Shown piece by piece: positions 21,442 to 31,376 of a stretch of DNA of 32,563 bases (its first letter is position 1; each line of letters opens with the position of its first letter). The stretch spans positions 1 to 32,563 of the forward strand of contig JAPLMQ010000291.1 in assembly GCA_026386955.1 (NCBI GenBank), given 5' to 3'. The notes beneath the pieces are model-generated. The model searched no databases and was not told where the DNA came from. It saw only the letters and a program-made list of their open reading frames with translations. Origin of the DNA: Planctomycetota bacterium. GTDB taxonomy: Bacteria > Planctomycetota > Phycisphaerae > Phycisphaerales > Phycisphaeraceae. A program made the position numbers and the translations under genes.

Positions 21442-22218
21442 CTATTTCGGAGCCGTCCCCAAGTCGCGCTGATACGCGATCGCGTAGAAGCAGAGCGTCT
21501 GCCCCGAGCGGTTCGGCTCGGACCGGTGCCACGTGTAGTTCGTGAAGAAGAGCCCGTCGCCCGGCTGCATCGGGACCAGCTTCTCCTTGCTGAAGTCGAT
21601 CTTGTCCAGCGGGATCCGCAGCCGCTTGAACGGCTCGGTCGCGCGCCCGCCGAAGAACGGCGGGTCGTCGTAGTACTGCTCGTGCTCCAGCAGCTTCCAG
21701 CCCTTCTGGCTTCCGGGCATCACCGCCAGCGCGATCGCGTCCTTCCCCACCGCGTCGGCGGGGATCCAGCAGTTGCACCCCAGCTCCGGGGCGATCTTCC
21801 AGTAGTACGAGTCCTGGTGGAAGTAGGAGCGCCCGCCCTGGTCGGTCTTGATGTGGCGGGTCTTGATCCCGCACTGGTCGGTGAACCGCTTCACCGGTCC
21901 GCCCAGCAACTGGGCCATGGCCGACTGCAAGTTCGCGTGGTCGGCCACGGCCTTGAACGACGGCGAGAGCTTCGAGGGCAACTGCACGCCCGCGCCGATC
22001 GGCCCGCCCTTGGCGTTGCGCACCTTCGAGGGGTCGAGCGTCTGGAAGTGCTCGGGCGGGTAGGGGTGGTCGCCCTCCTCGATGCGGAGCAGTTCCGCCT
22101 TCACCGCGGCCATGGCGGCGGTGGGGATCAGGCCCCGCACCAGCGTGTAGCCCTCCTCGCGGTATTGGGTGAGCTGCGCGGGAGAGAGCGTGATCGTCGC
22201 GGGAGCGGTGGTGGTCAT
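21442..22218 (-). CDS. Phytanoyl-CoA dioxygenase (PhyH) family protein
   Basis: This 258-residue Fe(II)/2-oxoglutarate oxygenase has a double-stranded beta-helix with the iron triad His134-x-Asp136 (YFHQDSYYW) and distal His231 (NYTWHRSEPN). Arg237, a few residues later, is placed to bind 2-oxoglutarate. It carries PGDGLFF before the distal His, as usual. It hydroxylates an unknown small molecule; PhyH enzymes are abundant in planctomycetes. AAGGGGA lies upstream of the ATG at 22218. The pirin gene lies 85 bp upstream on the same strand; both are non-haem metal enzymes, but no joint pathway is evident. There is a second PhyH gene at 24791. Confidence 0.9.
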   Translation of the reverse strand: MTTTAPATITLSPAQLTQYREEGYTLVRGLIPTAAMAAVKAELLRIEEGDHPYPPEHFQTLDPSKVRNAKGGPIGAGVQLPSKLSPSFKAVADHANLQSAMAQLLGGPVKRFTDQCGIKTRHIKTDQGGRSYFHQDSYYWKIAPELGCNCWIPADAVGKDAIALAVMPGSQKGWKLLEHEQYYDDPPFFGGRATEPFKRLRIPLDKIDFSKEKLVPMQPGDGLFFTNYTWHRSEPNRSGQTLCFYAIAYQRDLGTAPK

Positions 22219-22303
22219 GGGGTTCCCCTTGGGAGGCGGCGACGCGCGGCGCGATGTGGCGCCGCGCGACGCCGATCTCCTTTACTTTGACCCGGGCCAC
22301 GCC

Positions 22304-23029
22304 TCACGGCAAGTCGAACAGCATGACCTCCGCGTCGCCCGCGGCCTTGAGGCTCAGCTTGCCCGCGCCGGCCAGCGAAACCGCGTCGCCGGGGTGCAGG
22401 TCGACGTCGTTGACGCGCACCTCGCCCAGCGCGACGTGCAACCACGCCCGCCGCCCCGCCTGCACCGGGGTCTCGACCACCTGACCGGCCTTGAGCGTCG
22501 CCACCGAGACCGTCGCATCCTGGTGGATCAGCGCGGAGCCCGCGTGCCCGTCGCCGGAGGCTATGACTTGCCAACGCCCCTGCCTGCCCTCGGCGCGGAA
22601 GCCCAGCTCGGCGTACGCGGGCGGGTGCCCCGCGCGGTCGGGCATGATCCAGACCTGCAGGAAGTGGACCGCCTTGTCGCTCGAGGCGTTGAACTCGCTG
22701 TGGCGGATGCCCTTCCCGGCCGACATCACCTGCACCTGCCCGGGGCGGAGGGTGGATTCGTGCCCGAGGCTGTCGCGGTGGCGCAGCTCGCCGTCGAGGA
22801 CCCAGGTGAGGATCTCCATGTCGCGGTGGCCATGCTCGCCAAAGCCGCCGCTGGGGCCGACGCGGTCGTCGTTGATGACCCGCAGCGGGCCGAAGCCCAT
22901 GTGGGCGTCGTCCTGGTAGCCGCCGAAGGAGAATGTGTGGCGGCTGTCGAGCCAGTCGATGAGGGTGTGGCCTCGGTCGGCGGCCCGGCGGACGGTCAAG
23001 GTGGAGGATGCGGTGGATTGGGTGGTCAT
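22304..23029 (-). CDS. Pirin family protein (YhhW-like, possible quercetinase)
   Basis: This is a 241-residue bicupin of the pirin family. The metal ligands are all present: His66 and His68 (GFGEHGHRDMEILTWVL) with His110 and Glu112 (GIRHSEFN). It has the standard N-terminal HTFSFGGYQD and a degenerate C-terminal cupin ending AEVMLFDLP. Bacterial members can act as quercetin 2,3-dioxygenases or as redox sensors; which applies is unknown. The start at 23029 is chosen for AAGGAG eight bases upstream; an in-frame ATG 39 nt further upstream lacks one. Confidence 0.92.
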   Translation of the reverse strand: MTTQSTASSTLTVRRAADRGHTLIDWLDSRHTFSFGGYQDDAHMGFGPLRVINDDRVGPSGGFGEHGHRDMEILTWVLDGELRHRDSLGHESTLRPGQVQVMSAGKGIRHSEFNASSDKAVHFLQVWIMPDRAGHPPAYAELGFRAEGRQGRWQVIASGDGHAGSALIHQDATVSVATLKAGQVVETPVQAGRRAWLHVALGEVRVNDVDLHPGDAVSLAGAGKLSLKAAGDAEVMLFDLP

Positions 23030-23236
23030 GGCGGGCTCCTTCGCGGCGAAACTTACCGCGGATTGCATGCCTGAAGCGGCCTGGGACGATGAACATCCTA
23101 GGCGAGGTGGTCAAGTGCCGACCGAGGCGGCTTGGCAACGCCTTCCAAGGCCTGATTCGGGCGATCTCCCGGCTATCATCATTGGCGTCGCTCCCCGAAT
23201 CGTCCTGATCCCGCCCCCCGCCCGCGAGGAACCGCC

Positions 23237-23635
23237 ATGTCGCGAAAACGATTGATGCTGGCCATGGCCGTCGCGGGCCTCTCCGACCTGATCTCGCTCG
23301 CCACCGGACCGATGCTGCCGGTCCAATGGGTCGTCGACATCACCACGGCCCTGCTGCTCTGGGCCATCCTGGGCTGGCGGTGGATGCTGCTGCCCGCGCT
23401 GATCGCCGAGGCGATCCCGGTCGTCGAGATCATGCCGTTCTGGGTGCTGGTGGTGGCCTCGATCGGGGCCTTCGACAAGATCCAGCCCCACTCGGCCGCA
23501 TCGATCCCCGGGATGCTCGGCCAAGCCGTGGGCGGCAAGCCCGCGGGCGAGAGTCAAGCTTCCGACTCCGGCGCCGCCTCCGCCGAGCTTCCGCGGAAGC
23601 AGGTCATTTCCCAGGTCCGCGAACCGGCTGGCTGA
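23237..23635 (+). CDS. Small membrane protein, function unknown
   Basis: This is a 132-residue protein. ATG 23237 is preceded by GAGGAA at good spacing. There are three hydrophobic segments: MLAMAVAGLSDLISLATG, WVVDITTALLLWAILGW and MLLPALIAEAIPVVEIMPFWVLVVA. A hydrophilic Ser/Ala-rich tail of ~50 residues follows. I do not recognise the family. Its last 32 nt overlap the 3' end of the convergent miaE gene. GATA- and TATCAT-like sequence ~60 nt upstream could be its promoter. Confidence 0.7.
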   Translation: MSRKRLMLAMAVAGLSDLISLATGPMLPVQWVVDITTALLLWAILGWRWMLLPALIAEAIPVVEIMPFWVLVVASIGAFDKIQPHSAASIPGMLGQAVGGKPAGESQASDSGAASAELPRKQVISQVREPAG

Positions 23636-24266
23636 CCGGCGCGTCGATCATGCCACTGTGCATCCCCGGGCCCAAGGCCTGCGCCGCGGCGATCTCCGCC
23701 TCGGCGCGAAGCATGCTCGCCCAGCGCTCCTGCACCTGCAGTTCGTCGACTGCCAAACGACCCAGGTCGAGGAACGTCAGGTAATGCCCGCGCTCGGAGG
23801 CGCAGAGGCCGGCGTAGAGCTTGCCCAAGTCCTCCGGCGGATCGGCCTTGGCCAGCAGCTCAAAGCGTTCGCACGAGCGGGCCTCGATCAGGGCCGAGAC
23901 CAGCAGGCGGTCGAGCAGCTCATCGGTGCCTTGGCCGAGGCGGACCAGTCCGCGCAGGGCCGTGGCGTAGGGGTTGCGGTGCAAGCGGGCGAGCTGCCCG
24001 CCGCGGCGTGAGATGAGGCGCGTGACCGCAGCGAGATGCTCGACCTCGTCGCGAGCGATGGCGGCCATCGCCTGGACCCAGTCGGGCGGAGCCGCGGCGT
24101 TGCCGTTGTGCGGCCAGCGGTTCAGCAGCTCCAGCGCGTTCGCGGCCGCCTTCTTCTCAAGGTGCGCGTGGTCCGACAGCAACGCGACCGGATCGCGCAG
24201 GACGCCCCGGGCCCACGCCTCGGGCGTGCGGTAAAGCAGGGGCAAGTCGTCGATGGAGCCGCGCAT
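23604..24266 (-). CDS. miaE: tRNA-(ms2io6A)-hydroxylase
   Basis: This di-iron monooxygenase hydroxylates the isopentenyl group of 2-methylthio-N6-isopentenyladenosine at tRNA position 37. The 220-residue protein has the complete ferritin-like ligand set: Glu37 (HLEKKAAANALELL), Glu74-x-x-His77 (ARDEVEHL), Glu128 (LIEARSCERF) and Glu158-x-x-His161 (SERGHYLTF). The start is ATG 24266; TACAAT ends 6 nt before it and no Shine-Dalgarno is present, so the mRNA is probably leaderless. Its presence implies MiaA and MiaB elsewhere in the genome. It overlaps the convergent small membrane gene by 32 nt. Confidence 0.93.
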   Translation of the reverse strand: MRGSIDDLPLLYRTPEAWARGVLRDPVALLSDHAHLEKKAAANALELLNRWPHNGNAAAPPDWVQAMAAIARDEVEHLAAVTRLISRRGGQLARLHRNPYATALRGLVRLGQGTDELLDRLLVSALIEARSCERFELLAKADPPEDLGKLYAGLCASERGHYLTFLDLGRLAVDELQVQERWASMLRAEAEIAAAQALGPGMHSGMIDAPVSQPVRGPGK

Positions 24267-24272
24267 GGCCGG

Positions 24273-24278
24273 ATTGTA
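24273..24278 (-). promoter_or_regulatory. -10 box of miaE (leaderless)
   Basis: TACAAT on the minus strand ends 6 nt before the ATG at 24266. A second hexamer, TAGAAT at 24305-24310 on the plus strand, could serve the divergent gene. No clear -35 box was found for either. Confidence 0.5.
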
Positions 24279-24327
24279 GCGGCGGGGTTCGCCCGGCCGC
24301 GGTGTAGAATCTCCGGCACGACCGGCT

Positions 24328-24798
24328 GTGTCCACGAAAGCGTCCACGAATCCCAGCGAAAGCCCCGCGATGCCGAACGACAATCCCTCCGCGACCCAAT
24401 CCGTCGCGGCCGCCCCCGTCGCCCAGTGGATCGACAAGGCCCGCGCCCGGCTCAAGCTTCCGGGAGGCCCGGGCATCACCGCGGCCGACCTCGACGAACT
24501 CGCGGCGACCGCGGGCGGGCCGACCGGCGTGCGCCAGCGGCTGCTCTACCTGCACGCCCAAGGCATGCACCCGCACGCGGGAATCCTGGCCGCCACCGAG
24601 ATCGACCCCACCCGCCCCGCCAAGGGGACCACGCTCGACCCCAAGCCGGACATGCCCTACCGCAGCGTCTACGACGCCATGGTCAACGGCTGGCGGATCG
24701 TCTACTTCCCCGACGCCAACCGCGCCAGCGAAGACCGCGAGCTGGGCGTCTACGGCTACCTCTTCATCCTCGAGAAGCTGGAGCAACCCTGTGCCTGA
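24328..24798 (+). CDS. Conserved-looking small protein of unknown function, coupled to a PhyH gene
   Basis: This is a 156-residue soluble protein; the start is GTG 24328 or ATG 24370 (142 residues). A low-complexity Ser/Ala/Pro leader is followed by a compact region: VAQWIDKARARLKLPGGPGI, DLDELAATAGG, RQRLLYLHAQGMHPHAGI, then a C-terminal half rich in aromatics (YRSVYDAMVNGWRIVYFPD, LGVYGYLFILEKLE). I do not recognise it. Its stop overlaps the GTG of the following PhyH gene by 8 nt, so the two are translationally coupled and probably work together. Confidence 0.72.
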   Translation: MSTKASTNPSESPAMPNDNPSATQSVAAAPVAQWIDKARARLKLPGGPGITAADLDELAATAGGPTGVRQRLLYLHAQGMHPHAGILAATEIDPTRPAKGTTLDPKPDMPYRSVYDAMVNGWRIVYFPDANRASEDRELGVYGYLFILEKLEQPCA

Positions 24799-25651
24799 CT
24801 CCCCGCATCTCCTGACCGACGACCAGGTCATCTCCTTCATCACCACGGGCTACCTGCTCATCAACCCCGCCTTCCGGCCCGGGCTCAACGAGGAGGTCTG
24901 CAGGCAGTTCGACGCCAACGGGCTCGTCCCCGTCGACCTCGACGGCGACCCGTACGGGCAGAACATCTTCGTCAAGGCCCCGGCCCTGCGCGAGGTCTTC
25001 GAGCACCCCGAGGTCGAGGGCTCCTTCACCAGCCTGCTAGGGCCCAACCGCTTCGACTTCGGGTGGTACTGCCACGCCACGCCCCCGGGCGGAGGCGGCG
25101 TCGGCTGGCACCAGGACGACGTCAACATCCGGCACCACCAGGTCCGACGGCTGACGATCATGTACTACCCGCAGGAGGTCACGCCCGACATGGGCCCGAC
25201 CTACATCCTGCCCTCGACGCACTTCTGGAACACGTCGTCGGACCGCATGGCCCTCTACGGCAACTTCCGCAACCAGCTCGCGCTGACCGTGCCCGCGGGG
25301 ACCATCGCGATCACGCACTACGACCTCTGGCACACGGCCTCGCACAACCGCAGCCAGAAGACCCGCTACATGGTCAAGCTCTACACCGACCGCATCGAGG
25401 AGCCGACCGCCCCGACGTGGAACCACGACCCCGCGACCGGCGACGGCAGGGCCCGGAACCGCTTCCACCACGAGAACCCCTCGGGCGCCCCGCAGGCCGA
25501 GCATTACAAGGAGCGCCACCTCCGGTGGCAATGCTGGCAGCACCTCAAAGGCCTGCTCCCCGGCAACCGAGGCGACATGGTCCGCCTGCCCGGCGGCGAA
25601 CTGGTGGAGTTGGCGAACATCCAGGGGTACATCGGGGATCCGAGGAAGTGA
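24791..25651 (+). CDS. Phytanoyl-CoA dioxygenase (PhyH) family protein
   Basis: This is a 286-residue Fe(II)/2-oxoglutarate oxygenase. Iron ligands are His107-x-Asp109 (GWHQDDVNIR) and distal His181 (YDLWHTASHNRS); Arg192 (KTRYMVKLY) is placed for 2-oxoglutarate. The signature GPTYILPSTHFWN lies between them, as in ectoine-hydroxylase-like and other PhyH proteins. A C-terminal tail of ~80 residues (RFHHENPSG, WQCWQHLKGLLP) extends the usual fold. The substrate is unknown. The start is GTG 24791, overlapping the upstream gene by 8 nt. It is distinct from the PhyH protein at 21442; the sequences share only the core motifs. Confidence 0.9.
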   Translation: MPDSPHLLTDDQVISFITTGYLLINPAFRPGLNEEVCRQFDANGLVPVDLDGDPYGQNIFVKAPALREVFEHPEVEGSFTSLLGPNRFDFGWYCHATPPGGGGVGWHQDDVNIRHHQVRRLTIMYYPQEVTPDMGPTYILPSTHFWNTSSDRMALYGNFRNQLALTVPAGTIAITHYDLWHTASHNRSQKTRYMVKLYTDRIEEPTAPTWNHDPATGDGRARNRFHHENPSGAPQAEHYKERHLRWQCWQHLKGLLPGNRGDMVRLPGGELVELANIQGYIGDPRK

Positions 25652-25668
25652 GACGGCCCGCATTTTTC

Positions 25669-25698
25669 TTGGCCAGCAAGCTGGGTTGCTGGTAAAAT
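25669..25698 (+). promoter_or_regulatory. vapBC promoter with an inverted-repeat operator
   Basis: TTGGCC (25669-25674) and TAAAAT (25693-25698) are spaced 18 bp. CCAGCAA (25673-25679) and TTGCTGG (25686-25692) are a perfect 7-bp inverted repeat lying between them, where a ribbon-helix-helix dimer would block polymerase. TAAAAT ends 6 nt before the vapB ATG, so the mRNA is probably leaderless. Confidence 0.65.
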
Positions 25699-25704
25699 GG
25701 CTGC

Positions 25705-25995
25705 ATGAAGACCACCCTCGACCTCCCAGACGAACTGGTCCGACGGCTGAAGCTGCGGGCGGTCCGTGATGGCCGAAAGCTCAAGGACGTCACGGCCGAT
25801 GTCCTGCGCCTGGGGCTCGCGGTGAAATCAACCGCCTCGTCGGACGAGCCCGCCGTCGTCCTCAAAGACAAGAAGACCGGCCTCCCGGTCATTCAATGCC
25901 GCCGCGCCGCCCCGCGTGGGCAAGAATTGACGCCCGAGCGGGTCGCGGAAATCCTTGCGGCCCAAGAGGCCGGGTGGGCTCGTGATTCTGGCTGA
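25705..25995 (+). CDS. vapB: VapB-type antitoxin (ribbon-helix-helix)
   Basis: This 96-residue antitoxin neutralises the PIN toxin encoded next and represses the operon. The N-terminal ~40 residues are a ribbon-helix-helix DNA-binding domain (MKTTLDLPDELVRRLKLRA, VTADVLRLGL). The remaining tail (KDKKTGLPVIQC, TPERVAEILAAQEAGWARD) is expected to bind the toxin. ATG 25705 follows TAAAAT by 6 nt. Its stop overlaps the vapC start by 14 nt. Base composition of the pair is visibly less GC-rich than the surrounding genes, consistent with acquisition by transfer. Confidence 0.88.
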   Translation: MKTTLDLPDELVRRLKLRAVRDGRKLKDVTADVLRLGLAVKSTASSDEPAVVLKDKKTGLPVIQCRRAAPRGQELTPERVAEILAAQEAGWARDSG

Positions 25996-26422
25996 CACCA
26001 ATGTCTGGTTGGCGTTGTCGCTCTCCGAGCACACCTTCCATGAGGCGGTACGCGATTGGTTTGGGGAGCAGCGGACGGACAAGTCCGTCCTGTTCTGCCG
26101 CTCGACCCAACAATCATTCCTGCGCCTGCTCACAACCGATGCCGTCATGCGGGCCTATCAGGTCCCGCCCATGACGAATTCCGCGGCGTGGATGGTGTAC
26201 GAAGGCCTTCGGTCCGACCGTCGAAGCGGTTTCGCCAAGGAACCCAATTCCATTGAACCCCTTTGGAAACGCTTCGCGGGCCGCGACGCATCGTCGCCCA
26301 AGATGTGGATGGACGCCTATCTCGCAGCGTTCGCGATCACGGGCGAACTCCAGTTCGTCACAACCGACCATGCATTCGGCCAGTTCGACGGGCTTGACGT
26401 GATCATCCTGCGCAAGAGCTGA
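25982..26422 (+). CDS. vapC: VapC-type PIN-domain ribonuclease toxin
   Basis: This 146-residue PIN-domain protein probably cleaves tRNA or another RNA when freed from VapB. Metal-binding acids are Asp5 (ILADTNVWLAL), Asp111 (KMWMDAYLAAFA) and Asp129 (VTTDHAFGQF). The usual second acid is replaced in the STQQSFLRLLTT segment, as is common in this VapC subgroup. The GTG start at 25982 lies within the vapB 3' end and gives the normal family N-terminus. A hairpin GGACGGAC-AA-GTCCGTCC (26073-26090) lies inside the coding region. Confidence 0.9.
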   Translation: MILADTNVWLALSLSEHTFHEAVRDWFGEQRTDKSVLFCRSTQQSFLRLLTTDAVMRAYQVPPMTNSAAWMVYEGLRSDRRSGFAKEPNSIEPLWKRFAGRDASSPKMWMDAYLAAFAITGELQFVTTDHAFGQFDGLDVIILRKS

Positions 26423-26494
26423 TAGAGCGCCACAGACAGGCGACCCCGTCACGAGATGACTTTGTTCGAGTCAAGCCCCCCAAAACCGTCCGCC

Positions 26495-26983
26495 TCACAC
26501 CTTCGGCACGATCTTGATGCTCCCCTGCACCGCCACCCCGTCGGGCGCCTTGCCGCCGCCGCCGCTCCCGCCGATGAGCGTCATCGGCGTGGCGGTCGAC
26601 GTCGCGAGGTTGTTGTCCTCCTTGAACTTCCCGAGGTCGAGCTGCACCACGCCGGAGACGGACTCGCCGTTCATCTGGACGAGGAGGATGGCCTTGCGGT
26701 CGGCGGTCGTCCAGCGGAGGAAGTGGCCGGCGAAGAAGCCGTCGGTCGCGTACCAGAATCCGTCGGACGCCTTGTCGCGCCGGGCCTTGGGGTTGACGGT
26801 GGGGTTGTCGACCTCCTCCTGGGGCTGGCCGAGGGTCACGATGACCTTGGTCCGCGACTGCGCCGGCTGGATCTTCTCGAAGTTGGCCGCCGTCGCGAGG
26901 TCGACCGCGTTGTTGACGGACTGGATGTAGGCGATGCCGCCAACAGCGGCCGCGAGCACGAGCACCACGACGATCTTGTTCAT
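26495..26983 (-). CDS. Short membrane-anchored or secreted protein of unknown function
   Basis: This is a 162-residue protein. The N-terminus (MNKIVVVLVLAAAVGGIAYI) is a signal anchor or uncleaved signal sequence, so the rest is outside the cytoplasm. The segment RTKVIVTLGQPQEEVDNPTV resembles the start of BamE/SmpA-like domains, where L-G-x-P follows the first helix, and VRWTT-type beta strands follow; the resemblance is weak. A glycine-rich stretch (GGSGGGGK) precedes the C-terminal strand. GGGAG lies before the ATG. Its neighbours, vapBC and aconitase, give no functional hint. Confidence 0.7.
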   Translation of the reverse strand: MNKIVVVLVLAAAVGGIAYIQSVNNAVDLATAANFEKIQPAQSRTKVIVTLGQPQEEVDNPTVNPKARRDKASDGFWYATDGFFAGHFLRWTTADRKAILLVQMNGESVSGVVQLDLGKFKEDNNLATSTATPMTLIGGSGGGGKAPDGVAVQGSIKIVPKV

Positions 26984-27055
26984 GGCTGACTCCCGCTTGG
27001 ATGTGTGACTGCGAATCTAAGGCGACTTGCCCTGCCGAGATCCTCGACCAATCTT

Positions 27056-27225
27056 GGACGTGCCGCACCGCAGCCGAAGGCTGCGGTGTGCCGATCAACC
27101 ATGCGAGGCCGGACCTGCGACCGATCCGACTCGGCTTTGCCGACGAGATTGAGGAGGCACAAGGCGAATTCTAGCCGAACTGTTCACTCGCACATAGCAG
27201 CCTTCGGCTGCGATGCGGCACGTCC
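27056..27225. repeat. REPIN-like inverted doublet downstream of acnA
   Basis: 27056-27090 and 27191-27225 are 35-nt inverted copies with 3 mismatches (GGACGTGCCGCA...TGTG). Each contains the hairpin GCAGCC-GAA-GGCTGC. They are 100 bp apart, with no coding frame between them. The leading GACGTGCCGCA also appears once inside the element at 16790-17009 (near 16847). Confidence 0.85.
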
Positions 27226-27279
27226 CCCGACCCCCGGCCATCGAGCGACAAAGGCCTCAGGGGATCTTGGCCGCCCCAC

Positions 27280-30048
<2,769 letters not shown>

Positions 30049-30205
30049 TTCAATCCTCGGGACTTCTTGGGTGGTCGTGTGTGTGAATCGTGGACCGGGG
30101 GGCAGTGAATCGAGGCGAAGCGCGACATGTTACCCGCGGGAAAAACCGGGGGCAAAAGGAAGAGAGGAGACTCGAAAAAATCAAAAGGAGAGCATCAGGC
30201 CGGAC

Positions 30206-31264
30206 TCACGGGATCAACTTCTTCAGGACCGGCGCGACGACATGGGCCATGCGGTAGAAGCCAAGGTCGGAGGGGTGACCGGTGTCGGAGGTGCCTTCGT
30301 TGTCGTCCCCCAGCAGGCCGGTGCAGGGCAGGTAGTGCAGCCCGGGGAGGCCCTTCTTCACCAGCTTGTCGAACTCCTCGCGCAGCGCGGCATGGAGTTC
30401 CTTCGCCTGGAACGCGGCGAACATCGGGCCCAGCCGCCCCAACGGGCGCTCCATGACCAAGATCGGCGTGCGCGGGCGGGCCTTGCGCAGCACGTGGATG
30501 AAGTCGGACATCCGCTGGTGCACCATGTCGGCGTTCATGTTCGCCACCGCGTCGACCACAAAGACCGACGGGTCGAGCTCGGCGAAGAGGTGCGCCAGCT
30601 CGATGTCCATGAAGGCGTTGCCGTCGAAGGAGATGTTCCAGAACGGGCGGTCGAGGATGCGCGAGACCTGGGCGGGGTAGCTCATGCCCGGGCGCGAGGC
30701 GCACCCGCCATGGGTGATGGACGTGCCGTAGAAGAGCATCGGCTTGATCTTCGCGGGCCAGGCCGGCGCGGGCGTCATCGTCGCCGCCAGCGGCACGCCG
30801 ACGTGGGCGTACTCCACCTCGCTGTAGAGCGGGAGGTGGATCATGAACTCCTTGGGCCCGGCAGGGAGGCTGTGGACCATCGCGGCGAAGTTGTAGCCCG
30901 CGCGGGTCAGCCGACCGACGCCCGCGAGCGCCCATCGGCCTGCGTCGCGGACATAGAGGTCGAGCCCGGCGGTGCCGCTGTCGGGCATGTGGTCGAAGTG
31001 TGCGTCGTTGACGTTCTTCCAGCGGACGTCGACCTTGGTGGAGTCGGTGACGAACCGGGCCCGCACGCCCGTCGCCCGCGTGCCCAGGCTCCAGACCGGG
31101 TCGCGCACGATCTCCTTGGCCCGCTTGGGCAGGCGGTGGTACGGCCGCTCGACGTCGTCCCACGCCCGCCCTTCGAGCGTGAGCGTCGCCAAGTCGTACC
31201 AGGCGTTGCCGTAGAGCTTTTCGATGGGTTTGACGGAACGGGTCTTCTTCGTGGTTCGAGTCAT
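30206..31264 (-). CDS. SGNH/GDSL hydrolase with N-terminal GxDLY-type beta domain
   Basis: This is a 352-residue esterase-type protein. Residues ~20-165 are a beta-sandwich with the GLDLYV signature of the GxDLY domain. Residues ~172-350 are the SGNH fold: catalytic Ser182 (FYGTSITHGG), Gly/Asn (FDGNAFMD, ~215-216), then Asp327-x-x-His330 (SDTGHPSDLGFYRMA). It lacks a clear signal peptide; the start is basic (MTRTTKKTRSVKP), so it may be cytoplasmic or exported by another route. It probably removes acyl groups from glycans. TGGAG precedes the ATG at 31264. A 28-bp palindrome lies upstream, shared with divergent mutL. Confidence 0.9.
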   Translation of the reverse strand: MTRTTKKTRSVKPIEKLYGNAWYDLATLTLEGRAWDDVERPYHRLPKRAKEIVRDPVWSLGTRATGVRARFVTDSTKVDVRWKNVNDAHFDHMPDSGTAGLDLYVRDAGRWALAGVGRLTRAGYNFAAMVHSLPAGPKEFMIHLPLYSEVEYAHVGVPLAATMTPAPAWPAKIKPMLFYGTSITHGGCASRPGMSYPAQVSRILDRPFWNISFDGNAFMDIELAHLFAELDPSVFVVDAVANMNADMVHQRMSDFIHVLRKARPRTPILVMERPLGRLGPMFAAFQAKELHAALREEFDKLVKKGLPGLHYLPCTGLLGDDNEGTSDTGHPSDLGFYRMAHVVAPVLKKLIP

Positions 31265-31292
31265 TCAGGCGCTCCAGTCCAACGTGAGTCCA

Positions 31293-31320
31293 AGGATGGA
31301 CAACTTAAGTTGTCCATCCT
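31293..31320. promoter_or_regulatory. 28-bp perfect palindrome between SGNH hydrolase and mutL
   Basis: AGGATGGACAAC-TTAA-GTTGTCCATCCT is a perfect dyad centred at 31306/31307, in the 112-bp divergent gap, 29 bp before the SGNH start and 57 bp before mutL. It could be an operator serving both genes or a mobile REP-like palindrome. Its outer sequence GGAYGGACAA is shared with the hairpin inside vapC. Confidence 0.8.
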
Positions 31321-31363
31321 CGGGGAACCGTCCAGAGGGACCATTTCAAGGCCATTCCGATGC

Positions 31364-31369
31364 TAACAT
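31364..31369 (+). promoter_or_regulatory. -10-like TAACAT before mutL (leaderless)
   Basis: TAACAT ends 7 nt before the mutL ATG at 31377 and no Shine-Dalgarno is present. No clear -35 box is visible. Confidence 0.4.
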
Positions 31370-31376
31370 AACCCCC

